From the NCBI RefSeq assembly GCF_037151175.1, contig NZ_JBBCOR010000001.1:186001-250000 (forward strand): a stretch of DNA of 64,000 nucleotides, read 5' to 3'. This DNA is from Asaia sp003994335. GTDB lineage: Bacteria; Pseudomonadota; Alphaproteobacteria; Acetobacterales; Acetobacteraceae. A program made the translations under genes and the position numbers. Positions 41,152 through 54,322 of the stretch are shown one piece after another; the stretch's first letter is position 1; each line of letters opens with the position of its first letter. The notes below the pieces were generated by a model. The model did no database searches. It worked only from the letters and a program-made list of their open reading frames with translations, and had not been told where the DNA came from.

Positions 41152-44100
41152 ATGAACGCAATCACCAAATCGTTCACAGGACGCAAGCGGATTCGCAAGA
41201 GCTTCGGGCGGATCCCCGAAGTTGCGCCGATGCCCAACCTGATTGACGTGCAGCGCGCGAGCTATGAGACGTTCCTTCAGATGAACGTGGCGCCTGACAG
41301 CCGTCAGCAGACGGGTCTTCGGGAAGTGTTCCGGTCGGTTTTCCCGATCAACGATTTTGCGGGACGTGGCCGTCTCGAGTTCGTTTCCTATGAACTCGAA
41401 GAGCCGAAGTATGATGTTGAGGAATGCATCCAGCGCGGGCTGACTTTCGCCGCGCCGCTGAAGGTCATTCTGCGTCTCATCGTCTGGGATGTGGATGAGG
41501 ATACGGGCTCACGCTCGATCCGCGACATCAAGGAGCAGCCGGTCTACATGGGCGACATGCCGCTCATGACCGATAACGGCACCTTCATCATCAATGGCAC
41601 AGAGCGCGTCATTGTCAGCCAGATGCATCGTAGCCCCGGCGTGTTCTTCGATCACGACAAGGGCAAGACGCATTCTTCCGGCAAGTATCTCTTTGCTGCC
41701 CGCGTCATCCCCTATCGCGGTTCCTGGCTCGACTTCGAGTTCGATGCCAAGGACCTGATTTATGTGCGTATCGATCGCAAGCGCAAGCTGCCGGTCACGA
41801 CCCTGCTCTACGCCCTCGAAGGCGAGCACTCCATCTCTGCCCGCGCCGCCAAGGCTGCAGAAGGCGGCGACGTCGAGGCTCTCGGTATTCGTGGCATGGA
41901 TCAGGACGAAATCCTGGCCTATTTCTACGGCACGGTGCCGTTCACGCGCATGCCCAAGGGCTGGGCGCGTCCGTTCGATCCCGAGGCCTTCCGTGGCATG
42001 AAGCTGCTTGAGCCGCTTTATGACGCCGATACCGGTGAAGTAGTGGCCGAGGCCGACGCCAAGCTGACGGCGCGCATGTGCCGCAAGATCGCGGAAACGA
42101 CCAAGGACGTGCTCGTCGGTCGTGCCGATCTGCTGGGTCGCTTCATTGCGCAGGATCTCGTCAATGAGAACACGGGCGAGATCTATGCTGAAGCTGGTGA
42201 AGAGCTGACCGAAGCGCGTCTCGAAGCCCTCGAGGAATCGGGTGTTACCGAGCTGCCGATGCTTGCTGTCGACTCCTCGCATGGCCCCTGGATCCGCAAT
42301 ACACTGGCCGTGGACAAGAACAACCGCCGCGATGAAGCGCTGATCGATATCTATCGCATCATGCGCCCCGGTGAGCCGCCGACCCCGGAAACGGCAGAAG
42401 CCATGTTCCAGGGCCTGTTCTTTGATGCCGACCGCTACGATCTCTCGGCCGTTGGTCGCGTCAAGATGAATATGCGTCTGGAAGTCGATGCGCCGGACAC
42501 CATGCGCGTTCTGCGCAAGGAAGACATCCTGCGCACCGTCAAGATCATGTGCGAGCTCAAGGACGGTCGCGGCCAGATCGACGACATCGATAATCTCGGT
42601 AACCGTCGCGTCCGCTCCGTTGGCGAGCTGATGGAAAACCAGTATCGCGTCGGCCTGCTCCGCATGGAGCGCGCCATTCGCGAGCGTATGGGTTCGGTCG
42701 ATGTCGATACGGTCATGCCGCATGACCTGATCAACGCCAAGCCTGCCGCTGCTGCTGTGCGTGAGTTCTTCGGCTCGTCGCAGCTCAGCCAGTTCATGGA
42801 CCAGACCAATCCGCTCTCCGAAGTGACGCATAAGCGTCGTCTCTCGGCGCTTGGCCCGGGCGGTCTGACCCGTGAGCGCGCCGGCTTCGAAGTCCGTGAC
42901 GTTCATCCGACGCATTACGGCCGTATCTGCCCGATTGAGACGCCTGAAGGGCCGAATATCGGTCTGATCAACTCGCTCTCGACCTATGCCAAGGTGAACA
43001 AGTACGGCTTCATCGAGACGCCGTATCGCCTCGTGCAGGATGGCGTGCTGCAGGCCGGGTGGAAGTACCTCTCCGCCATGGAAGAGGACAAGCTGATCGT
43101 CGCCCAGGCTGATGCCGCGCAGGACAAGAGCACGGGCCGTCTGACCGACGAGCTGGTTTCTGTCCGTCGTTCGGGTGACTTCCGCTTGGTCCCGCCCGAG
43201 CAGGTCACGGCTTGCGACGTTTCGCCCAAGCAGCTCGTTTCCGTCGCTGCGGCGCTGATTCCGTTCCTCGAGAACGATGACGCCAACCGCGCATTGATGG
43301 GCTCGAACATGCAGCGTCAGGCCGTGCCGCTGGTGCGCGCCGATGCGCCGCTGGTCGGTACGGGCATGGAAGCCGCTGTGGCCCATGACTCGGGTGCGAC
43401 CATCGTTGCCAAGCGCAATGGCGTGATCGACCAGATCGACGGTGCACGTATCGTTGTGCGTGCCACCGACGAAGCCGGGTCGACCCAGGGCGTCGATATC
43501 TATCGTCTGCGCAAGTACATGCGTTCGAACCAATCCACCTGCATTAACCAGCGTCCGCTGGTACGCGTGGGTGACACGGTTCATGCTGGTGACATCATCG
43601 CTGACGGTCCGTCCACCGAGCTGGGCGAGTTGGCCCTGGGCCGCAACGTGCTCGTCGCGTTCATGCCCTGGAACGGTTACAACTTCGAAGACTCGATCCT
43701 CATCTCCGAGCGTATCGCCCGTGATGACGTGTTCACCTCGATCCATATCGAGGAATTCGAGGTCATGGCGCGTGACACCAAGCTGGGTCAGGAAGAAATC
43801 ACCCGCGACATTCCGAATGTCGGCGAGGAAGCCCTGCGCAACCTCGACGAGGCCGGTATTGTCTATGTCGGCGCCGAAGTTAACCCGGGCGATATCCTGA
43901 TCGGCAAGGTCACACCGAAGGGCGAAAGCCCGATGACGCCGGAAGAGAAGCTCCTGCGCGCCATCTTCGGTGAAAAGGCTTCTGACGTTCGCGACACCTC
44001 GCTCAAGCTGCCCCCGGGCACGAGCGGCACGATCGTTGACGTGCGCGTCTTTTCACGCCGCGGCGTGGACAAAGACGAGCGCGCCATGGCGATCGAGCGC

Positions 44101-45327
44101 GCCGAGATCGAGCGTCTGACCAAGGATCGTGACGATGAGCGCGCCATTCAGGAGCGCAGCTTCGTGGCCCGTCTGCGCGAGCGTCTGCTGAACCAGACGG
44201 CTGCGGCTGGCTTCAAGGGTATTCGTGCAGGCACCGTTATCACCGACGAGGTTCTGGACGAGCATCCGCGTGGCGCCTGGCGCAACATCACGGTCAGCGA
44301 TGACAGCGTGATGTCCGAGCTGGAAACACTGCGCCGTGAATATGACGCTGCCGTTGGCAAGATTCAGGCCCGTTTCGACAGCAAGGTCGAGAAGCTGCAG
44401 CGCGGTGACGAGCTGCCGCCGGGCGTGATGAAGATGGTCAAGGTCTTCGTGGCTGTGAAGCGCAAGCTGCAGCCGGGTGACAAGATGGCCGGTCGCCATG
44501 GTAACAAGGGTGTCGTTTCGCGCGTCGTGCCAGTCGAGGACATGCCGTTCCTTGAGGATGGTACGCCCGTCGATCTCGTTCTGAACCCGCTGGGCGTGCC
44601 GTCGCGCATGAATGTCGGTCAGATTCTCGAGACCCATTTGGGCTGGGCCTGTGCCAATATCGGCCAGAATATCGGCAAGATTGCCGATGACTACCAGCGC
44701 ACCGGTGAGCGCAAGCTCGAGCTGCTTGAGAGCCTGCGTGACGTCTACGGCGATGCCGTGTTCGAGAGCGATATCGCGACCCTGCCGAACGAGCAGCTTC
44801 TCGAGCTGACCGGTAACCTCCGCAAGGGCGTGCCGATCGCAACACCGGTGTTCGACGGTGCGTCGATCCCGGACATCGAGGACATGCTGGTGAAGGCCGG
44901 TGTGGACAAGTCGGGCCAGTCGCAGCTGATCGACGGCCGTACGGGTGAGGCTTTCGAGCGTCGCACCACGGTCGGCTACATCTACATGCTGAAGCTGCAT
45001 CACCTTGTCGACGACAAGATCCATGCCCGCTCGATCGGTCCGTACTCGCTCGTCACGCAGCAGCCGCTGGGTGGTAAGGCGCAGTTCGGTGGTCAGCGCT
45101 TCGGTGAGATGGAAGTCTGGGCTCTTGAAGCTTACGGTGCCGCCTACACCTTGCAGGAAATGCTCACGGTCAAGTCCGATGACGTTTCCGGCCGTACGAA
45201 GGTCTATGAGGCCATTGTGCGTGAGCAGGACGATTTCGAAGCCGGTATCCCCGAAAGCTTCAACGTTCTGATCAAGGAACTGAAGTCGCTCGGCCTGAAT
45301 GTCGATCTGGAGCAGAGCGCAATCTGA
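41152..45327 (+). CDS. rpoB: RNA polymerase subunit beta
   Basis: The 1391-residue beta subunit forms one pincer of RNA polymerase. The rifampicin-pocket region FGSSQLSQFMDQTNPLSEVTHKRRLSALGPGGL-type cluster (about 540-572) has the usual wild-type residues at the resistance positions (Q, D, H, S). GRHGNKG and DGRTGEAFERRTTVGYIYMLKL near the C-terminus mark the active-site and clamp regions. No frameshift or unusual insertion is apparent. ATG at 41152 after GGGATAG; 74 bp ahead of rpoC. Confidence 0.99.
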   Translation: MNAITKSFTGRKRIRKSFGRIPEVAPMPNLIDVQRASYETFLQMNVAPDSRQQTGLREVFRSVFPINDFAGRGRLEFVSYELEEPKYDVEECIQRGLTFAAPLKVILRLIVWDVDEDTGSRSIRDIKEQPVYMGDMPLMTDNGTFIINGTERVIVSQMHRSPGVFFDHDKGKTHSSGKYLFAARVIPYRGSWLDFEFDAKDLIYVRIDRKRKLPVTTLLYALEGEHSISARAAKAAEGGDVEALGIRGMDQDEILAYFYGTVPFTRMPKGWARPFDPEAFRGMKLLEPLYDADTGEVVAEADAKLTARMCRKIAETTKDVLVGRADLLGRFIAQDLVNENTGEIYAEAGEELTEARLEALEESGVTELPMLAVDSSHGPWIRNTLAVDKNNRRDEALIDIYRIMRPGEPPTPETAEAMFQGLFFDADRYDLSAVGRVKMNMRLEVDAPDTMRVLRKEDILRTVKIMCELKDGRGQIDDIDNLGNRRVRSVGELMENQYRVGLLRMERAIRERMGSVDVDTVMPHDLINAKPAAAAVREFFGSSQLSQFMDQTNPLSEVTHKRRLSALGPGGLTRERAGFEVRDVHPTHYGRICPIETPEGPNIGLINSLSTYAKVNKYGFIETPYRLVQDGVLQAGWKYLSAMEEDKLIVAQADAAQDKSTGRLTDELVSVRRSGDFRLVPPEQVTACDVSPKQLVSVAAALIPFLENDDANRALMGSNMQRQAVPLVRADAPLVGTGMEAAVAHDSGATIVAKRNGVIDQIDGARIVVRATDEAGSTQGVDIYRLRKYMRSNQSTCINQRPLVRVGDTVHAGDIIADGPSTELGELALGRNVLVAFMPWNGYNFEDSILISERIARDDVFTSIHIEEFEVMARDTKLGQEEITRDIPNVGEEALRNLDEAGIVYVGAEVNPGDILIGKVTPKGESPMTPEEKLLRAIFGEKASDVRDTSLKLPPGTSGTIVDVRVFSRRGVDKDERAMAIERAEIERLTKDRDDERAIQERSFVARLRERLLNQTAAAGFKGIRAGTVITDEVLDEHPRGAWRNITVSDDSVMSELETLRREYDAAVGKIQARFDSKVEKLQRGDELPPGVMKMVKVFVAVKRKLQPGDKMAGRHGNKGVVSRVVPVEDMPFLEDGTPVDLVLNPLGVPSRMNVGQILETHLGWACANIGQNIGKIADDYQRTGERKLELLESLRDVYGDAVFESDIATLPNEQLLELTGNLRKGVPIATPVFDGASIPDIEDMLVKAGVDKSGQSQLIDGRTGEAFERRTTVGYIYMLKLHHLVDDKIHARSIGPYSLVTQQPLGGKAQFGGQRFGEMEVWALEAYGAAYTLQEMLTVKSDDVSGRTKVYEAIVREQDDFEAGIPESFNVLIKELKSLGLNVDLEQSAI

Positions 45328-45415
45328 TGCGCTTTGTCTCCGCCTTTTCTGTGTTTGTTGCTAACGCGGGCGCGGCCGGCCTTCCGGCCCGCTCCGTGAA
45401 ATGGGATTTCGGCGC

Positions 45416-49666
<4,251 letters not shown>

Positions 49667-49677
49667 AACCCCGCGAC

Positions 49678-49703
49678 CGCCACAGGGGGAAACCCCTGTG
49701 GCG
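49678..49703 (+). terminator. First terminator after rpoC
   Basis: An 11-bp perfect stem, CGCCACAGGGG (49678-49688) with CCCCTGTGGCG (49693-49703), is capped by a GAAA tetraloop, 12 bp after the rpoC stop. It is followed by TCTCGGAAAAACTAG, so T-richness is weak, but stem and loop are very stable. Confidence 0.65.
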
Positions 49704-49730
49704 TCTCGGAAAAACTAGTTTACGTTTGAG

Positions 49731-49756
49731 ATCGGGCGGGGTAATACCCGCCCGAT
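49731..49756 (+). terminator. Second terminator after rpoC
   Basis: ATCGGGCGGG (49731-49740) and CCCGCCCGAT (49747-49756) form a 10-bp stem with a 6-nt loop, followed by TTTCGT. With the previous hairpin it makes a tandem terminator that separates rpoBC from the str genes. Confidence 0.7.
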
Positions 49757-49817
49757 TTCGTATCCGGCGATTCGAGACGGGAATCGAACGAGAATCGGGC
49801 AGAACGCTAGAGTATGC

Positions 49818-49846
49818 TTGACTTTCATCCGAAACGGCCATAGGGT
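49818..49846 (+). promoter_or_regulatory. Candidate promoter of the rpsL-rpsG-tuf unit
   Basis: TTGACT (49818-49823) and TAGGGT (49841-49846) are separated by 17 bp, about 65 bp after the tandem terminators. A start near 49853 would leave an untranslated leader of about 200 nt ahead of rpsL that contains GCGGCA-ttc-TGCCGC (49968-49982). The -35 is strong, the -10 is weak. Confidence 0.5.
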
Positions 49847-50056
49847 CCGCGCCCTCGGCTACCCCCGTCTCCTAAGGCGTCTGAGCCGTTGATAGACAGC
49901 ATCAAACGCTAACGGTGCCGCCGCCCTCGGGTGAGGCTCAGGCCGGTAGTGAAAGAGTCAAAAGCGGGCGGCATTCTGCCGCGCGCTGAATTTTGTTGGA
50001 AGCAAGCTGATCGGGCGTCGCTCGATCTAGCAGTGAGCAAGGATCGGGAAGGGCGT

Positions 50057-50428
50057 ATGCCGACCATCAACCAGTTGATCGCCAAGGGCCGCGAGCCTGC
50101 CGCCAAGCGGAATAAAGTGCCGGCCCTCCAGGGTTGCCCCCAGAAGCGCGGCGTTTGCACGCGCGTCTATACGGTTACCCCGAAAAAGCCGAACTCGGCC
50201 CTGCGTAAGGTGGCAAAGGTGCGCCTGACCAACGGGTATGAGGTCGTTAGCTACATTCCGGGTGAAGGCCATAACCTGCAGGAACACAGCGTCGTGCTGA
50301 TCCGCGGCGGCCGTGTAAAAGATTTGCCGGGTGTGCGTTATCACATCCTGCGCGGCGTGCTTGACACGCAGGGCATCGCCAAGCGTCGTCAGCGCCGTTC
50401 GCTGTATGGCGCGAAGCGTCCGAAGTAA
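50057..50428 (+). CDS. rpsL: 30S ribosomal protein S12
   Basis: The 123-residue S12 monitors decoding at the A site. Streptomycin-resistance positions carry wild-type residues: TPKKPNSALRKV (Lys of the 43 type) and RVKDLPGVRYHI (Lys of the 88 type). The ATG at 50057 (MPTINQLIAKGRE) is the family start, with GGAAGGG as ribosome-binding site. rpsG follows 14 bp later. Confidence 0.98.
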   Translation: MPTINQLIAKGREPAAKRNKVPALQGCPQKRGVCTRVYTVTPKKPNSALRKVAKVRLTNGYEVVSYIPGEGHNLQEHSVVLIRGGRVKDLPGVRYHILRGVLDTQGIAKRRQRRSLYGAKRPK

Positions 50429-50442
50429 GAGGAAATTCAGGC

Positions 50443-50919
50443 ATGAGTCGCCGTCATCGCGCTGTAAAGCGTGAGATCCTTCCCGATCCGAAGTTCGGAG
50501 ATGTCGTCATCACGCGTTTTATGAACGCTCTGATGTACGATGGTAAGAAGTCCACAGCCGAGGGCATCGTTTACGGTGCGCTTGAGTCCGTGCGTCGTCG
50601 TGGCGGTGCCACGGCTGATCCGGTCGCCATGTTCCATGCGGCTCTGGACAACGTGAAGCCGGCCGTAGAGGTTCGCTCCCGCCGCGTCGGCGGTGCGACC
50701 TATCAGGTCCCCGTCGAAGTTCGTGCCGAGCGCCGTCAGGCCCTCGCCATCCGCTGGCTGATCGACGCCTCGCGCAAGCGCGGTGAAAACACGATGCAGG
50801 AACGCCTTTCCAACGAGCTGATGGACGCGATTAACAATCGCGGCTCCGCCGTCAAGAAGCGCGAAGACACGCATCGTATGGCTGAAGCAAATAAAGCATT
50901 CAGCCACTATCGTTGGTAA
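50443..50919 (+). CDS. rpsG: 30S ribosomal protein S7
   Basis: The 158-residue S7 nucleates assembly of the 30S head. Conserved segments: MSRRHRAVKREILPDP, GGATYQVPVEVRAERRQALAIRWL and HRMAEANKAFSHYRW. In most bacteria fusA follows; here the next gene is tuf, 94 bp after the S7 stop (105 bp to the preferred start). Confidence 0.98.
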   Translation: MSRRHRAVKREILPDPKFGDVVITRFMNALMYDGKKSTAEGIVYGALESVRRRGGATADPVAMFHAALDNVKPAVEVRSRRVGGATYQVPVEVRAERRQALAIRWLIDASRKRGENTMQERLSNELMDAINNRGSAVKKREDTHRMAEANKAFSHYRW

Positions 50920-51024
50920 GCTGAACAGGCTAACCGATTTCCCCGGGTGCATCCTTCGGAGGTGCCTGGTACGAATTAGCAATCTTCCCCGCCGCACCTT
51001 CGGCGGTGGGTTATGGAGAGAATG

Positions 51025-52215
51025 ATGGCTAAGGCTAAATTTGAGCGGACGAAGCCGCACTGCAACATCGGCACCATCGGTCACGTCGACCATGGCAAGA
51101 CCTCACTGACGGCTGCAATCACGAAGACGCTCGCCAAGTCCGGCGGCGCGACCTTCCGTGCGTATGACCAGATCGACGCTGCTCCTGAAGAGCGCGCTCG
51201 CGGCATCACGATCTCCACCGCTCACGTTGAGTACGAGACCAAGAACCGTCACTACGCCCACGTCGACTGCCCGGGCCATGCTGACTACGTCAAGAACATG
51301 ATCACGGGTGCCGCCCAGATGGACGGCGCGATCCTGGTTGTGTCTGCTGCTGACGGCCCGATGCCCCAGACGCGTGAGCACATCCTGCTCGCTCGCCAGG
51401 TTGGCGTTCCGGCGCTGGTCGTGTTCCTGAACAAGGTTGACCAGGTTGACGACGCCGAGCTCCTCGAGCTCGTCGAAATGGAAGTCCGTGAGCTTCTCTC
51501 GTCCTACCAGTTCCCCGGCGACGATATCCCCATCGTCAAGGGTTCGGCTCTGGTGACGCTTGAAGACGGCGACGCAGCAATCGGTGAAGACCGCGTGCTC
51601 GAGCTGATGGAAGCGGTTGACACCTACATCCCGCAGCCGGAGCGTCCGGTTGACCGTCCGTTCCTGATGCCGATCGAAGACGTGTTCTCGATCTCGGGTC
51701 GTGGTACGGTTGTCACGGGTCGCGTTGAGCGTGGCGTTGTGAACGTGGGTGACGAAGTCGAAATCGTCGGCCTCAAGGACACCGTCAAGACGACCGTCAC
51801 GGGCGTCGAGATGTTCCGCAAGCTGCTCGATCGCGGTGAAGCCGGTGACAACATCGGTGCGCTGGTTCGCGGCACGAAGCGTGAAGACGTTGAGCGCGGT
51901 CAGGTTCTTGCAAAGCCGGGTTCGATCACCCCGCACAAGAAGTTTAAGGCCGAGGCTTACATCCTCACGAAGGAAGAAGGCGGACGTCACACTCCGTTCT
52001 TTACAAACTACCGTCCGCAGTTCTATTTCCGCACGACCGACGTCACGGGCGTCGTTCAGCTGCCGGAAGGCACGGAAATGGTCATGCCGGGCGATAACGT
52101 TGCCATGGACGTCGAGCTGATTGCTCCGATCGCCATGGACGAAGGTCTCCGCTTCGCTATCCGTGAAGGCGGCCGCACCGTCGGTGCAGGCGTGGTCTCC
52201 TCGATCAGCGCCTGA
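51025..52215 (+). CDS. tuf: Elongation factor Tu
   Basis: The 396-residue GTPase delivers aminoacyl-tRNA to the ribosome. P-loop GHVDHGKT (about 18-25), switch II DCPGH (about 81-85) and NKVD (about 136-139) are intact. I chose the ATG at 51025 (MAKAKFERTKPH) with GGAGAG four bases upstream; ATG codons at 51013 and 51022 would add unusual residues. The leader has hairpin CCGCCG (50989-50994)/CGGCGG (51001-51006). It stands where fusA-tuf is normal, but fusA is missing. Confidence 0.98.
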   Translation: MAKAKFERTKPHCNIGTIGHVDHGKTSLTAAITKTLAKSGGATFRAYDQIDAAPEERARGITISTAHVEYETKNRHYAHVDCPGHADYVKNMITGAAQMDGAILVVSAADGPMPQTREHILLARQVGVPALVVFLNKVDQVDDAELLELVEMEVRELLSSYQFPGDDIPIVKGSALVTLEDGDAAIGEDRVLELMEAVDTYIPQPERPVDRPFLMPIEDVFSISGRGTVVTGRVERGVVNVGDEVEIVGLKDTVKTTVTGVEMFRKLLDRGEAGDNIGALVRGTKREDVERGQVLAKPGSITPHKKFKAEAYILTKEEGGRHTPFFTNYRPQFYFRTTDVTGVVQLPEGTEMVMPGDNVAMDVELIAPIAMDEGLRFAIREGGRTVGAGVVSSISA

Positions 52216-52241
52216 TTGTAAGCACGGGCCCTGATTTGGTT

Positions 52242-52271
52242 GGCCCCGGTCGGAGTAATCCGGCCGGGGTC
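52242..52271 (+). promoter_or_regulatory. Long hairpin between tuf and rpsJ
   Basis: A 13-bp stem with two G-U pairs (52242-52254 with 52259-52271) and a GTAA loop. It begins 27 bp after the tuf stop and 68 bp before rpsJ. It may terminate the tuf transcript or serve as the S10-operon leader bound by L4 in other bacteria. No T-run of note follows. Confidence 0.5.
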
Positions 52272-52338
52272 GGCTTTAGAAGGGACCAGGAGGGAGCAGG
52301 GTAAGACCCGAACCCCAACGAGTTGGATTATTGGTAAG

Positions 52339-52647
52339 ATGGACAACCAGAACATCCGCATTCGCCTAAAGGCGTACGATCACCGCGTGCTCGACAACAG
52401 CACGAAGGAAATCGTAAACACGGCGAAGCGTACGGGTGCGCGGGTTCGGGGTCCTATCCCGCTACCGACGCATATCGAGCGGTTCACTGTGAACCGTTCC
52501 CCACATGTGGACAAGAAAAGCCGCGAGCAGTTCGAAATTCGGACTCATCGCCGCCTGCTCGACATTGTTGAGCCGACACCGCAGACCGTGGACGCCCTCA
52601 TGAAGCTCGACCTCGCCGCTGGCGTTGACGTCGAGATCAAACTTTAA
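52339..52647 (+). CDS. rpsJ: 30S ribosomal protein S10
   Basis: The 102-residue S10 of the 30S head, also NusE in antitermination. MDNQNIRIRLKAYDHRVLD start and GPIPLPTHIERFTVNRSPHVDKKSREQFEIRTH are the family pattern. The ATG at 52339 gives the standard length; longer upstream frames are rejected. First gene of the S10 operon. Confidence 0.98.
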   Translation: MDNQNIRIRLKAYDHRVLDNSTKEIVNTAKRTGARVRGPIPLPTHIERFTVNRSPHVDKKSREQFEIRTHRRLLDIVEPTPQTVDALMKLDLAAGVDVEIKL

Positions 52648-52657
52648 GGTCCAGACG

Positions 52658-53341
52658 ATGCGTACCGGATTGATCGCAAAGAAGCTGGGAATGACCCGGC
52701 TATTCAAGGAAGATGGCACACATGTGCCGGTCACAGTGCTGCATCTCGACGAGGTCGAGGTTGTGGACGCCCGCACGCAGGAGCGTGATGGCTACACCGC
52801 AGTGCAGATCGGCATGAGCAAGGCAAAGGTGAAGAACGTCACCAAGCCGATGCGTGGCCATTATGCTCGCACCAAGGTGGAGCCGAAGAAGACTCTTGTC
52901 GAGTTTCGCGTGGCAGAAGATGCCGTGCTTGAGGCTGGCACGAAGCTCTCTGCGGCCCATTTCGTCGTTGGCCAGAAGGTCGACGTCACCGGCACCAGCA
53001 AGGGCAAAGGCTTCGCCGGCGTCATGAAGCGCTGGAACTTCGCTGGTCTTGAAGCCTCCCATGGCGTGTCCATCAGCCATCGTTCGCATGGTTCGACGGG
53101 TCAGCGCCAGGATCCGGGCAAGGTCTTCAAGGGCAAGAAAATGGCCGGTCATATGGGTGACGAGCGCATCACGACGCTTAATCTCGAAGTGGCAGCCGTT
53201 GACGCCGAACGCAACCTGATCATGGTTCGTGGTTCGATTCCGGGTGCCAAGAATGGCCTGGTGATGATCCGCGATGCGATCAAGAAGGCCCGCCATGCAG
53301 ATGCGCCGTACCCGGCAGCGACTGCGGCGGCCGCCGGTTAA
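52658..53341 (+). CDS. rplC: 50S ribosomal protein L3
   Basis: The 227-residue L3 is an early assembly protein near the peptidyl-transferase centre. LIAKKLGMTRLFKEDG start, GKGFAGVMKRWNFAGLEASHGVS and HRSHGSTGQRQDPGKVFKGKKMAGHMG show the conserved loop. The ATG at 52658 matches the family. 10 bp after rpsJ. Confidence 0.98.
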   Translation: MRTGLIAKKLGMTRLFKEDGTHVPVTVLHLDEVEVVDARTQERDGYTAVQIGMSKAKVKNVTKPMRGHYARTKVEPKKTLVEFRVAEDAVLEAGTKLSAAHFVVGQKVDVTGTSKGKGFAGVMKRWNFAGLEASHGVSISHRSHGSTGQRQDPGKVFKGKKMAGHMGDERITTLNLEVAAVDAERNLIMVRGSIPGAKNGLVMIRDAIKKARHADAPYPAATAAAAG

Positions 53342-53353
53342 GGACTGAGGGCG

Positions 53354-53968
53354 ATGGAATACGATATCAAAACCCTCGATAATGGCAGCGCCGGAACGGT
53401 GACCCTGCCAGAGGAACTGTTCGGCGCTACCCCGCGCACGGACATCATGGCACGCGTTGTCCACTGGCAGCTGGCCAAGCGCCGCGCTGGTACGCACCGC
53501 ACCAAGGGCATGGGCGAGATTTCTGGCACGACCAAGAAGCCGTACCGCCAGAAGGGCACAGGCTCGGCACGTCAGGGCTCGCTGCGCGCACCGCAGTTCC
53601 GCACTGGTGGCGTCGTTCATGGTCCGGTCGTTCGCGACCATGGCTATGACCTGCCCAAGAAGGTGCGTCGCCTCGGCCTGATCTCTGCGCTGTCGCAGAA
53701 GGCCGCAGCGGGCAAGCTGATCGTCATCGATCAGGCCGCTGGTGTGACCAAGACCCGTGAAGCTGCTGCAAAGCTGGCTGCGCTGGGTTGGTCCTCCGCC
53801 CTGATCGTCGACGGCGCCGTTGATGTGGCTTTCGGTCGCGCTGTGCGCAACCTGCCCAAGATCGACGTGCTGCCCACGATCGGCGCCAACGTCTATGACA
53901 TTCTGAACCACGATGTTCTCGTGCTGACGCGCGCAGGGCTCGAGGGTCTCAAGGAGCGCCTGGCATGA
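53354..53968 (+). CDS. rplD: 50S ribosomal protein L4
   Basis: The 204-residue L4 reaches into the exit tunnel and in enteric bacteria represses the S10 operon. Conserved: RAGTHRTKGMGEISGTTKKPYRQKGTGSARQGSLRAPQFRTGG in the tunnel-lining loop region. The stop overlaps the rplW start by 4 bp. Confidence 0.98.
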   Translation: MEYDIKTLDNGSAGTVTLPEELFGATPRTDIMARVVHWQLAKRRAGTHRTKGMGEISGTTKKPYRQKGTGSARQGSLRAPQFRTGGVVHGPVVRDHGYDLPKKVRRLGLISALSQKAAAGKLIVIDQAAGVTKTREAAAKLAALGWSSALIVDGAVDVAFGRAVRNLPKIDVLPTIGANVYDILNHDVLVLTRAGLEGLKERLA

Positions 53969-54306
53969 CCACGGGCATCGTTCTTGCGCGCCGCACGAAG
54001 GCGCAGCGCATGACGCGTGAAGCGATGTTTGACATCGTTCGCGCGCCGCTCATCACCGAGAAGGCGACGGCCCTCTCCGAGCGTAACCAAGTTGTTTTCC
54101 GCGTGGCGATGACCGCCGCGAAGCCGGAAATCAAGGTTGCGGTCGAGACGCTTTTCGGCGTCAAGGTCGTCTCCGTGAACACGCTGGTGCAGAAGGGCAA
54201 GACCAAGATGGTCAAGGGCCGTCCTGGTCGCCGTTCGGACATCAAGAAGGCGTATGTTCAGCTTGCGGAAGGTCAGTCCATTGACCTCACCGCGAAGCTG
54301 GGCTGA
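53965..54306 (+). CDS. rplW: 50S ribosomal protein L23
   Basis: The 113-residue L23 sits at the tunnel exit and docks trigger factor and SRP. The conserved core IVRAPLITEKATALSE begins at about residue 25. The ATG at 53965 overlaps rplD by 4 bp and gives a basic N-terminal extension of about 15 residues; an internal ATG would give the usual length, so the start is somewhat uncertain. Confidence 0.93.
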   Translation: MTTGIVLARRTKAQRMTREAMFDIVRAPLITEKATALSERNQVVFRVAMTAAKPEIKVAVETLFGVKVVSVNTLVQKGKTKMVKGRPGRRSDIKKAYVQLAEGQSIDLTAKLG

Positions 54307-54322
54307 CGCGGGATAGGATACC

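Larger units (their letters stand above)
49667..50056. other. rpoC-rpsL intergenic region
   Basis: About 390 bp with no gene: two tandem terminators, a promoter candidate and a long GC-rich leader. An in-frame extension of rpsL upstream to 49931 is possible but would give an atypical N-terminus and is rejected. Otherwise I see nothing. Confidence 0.6.

Noticed and set aside
41509..43746. 745-codon frame antisense to rpoB
   Set aside because: A reflection of strong third-position G+C bias in rpoB; no ribosome-binding site or recognisable domain.
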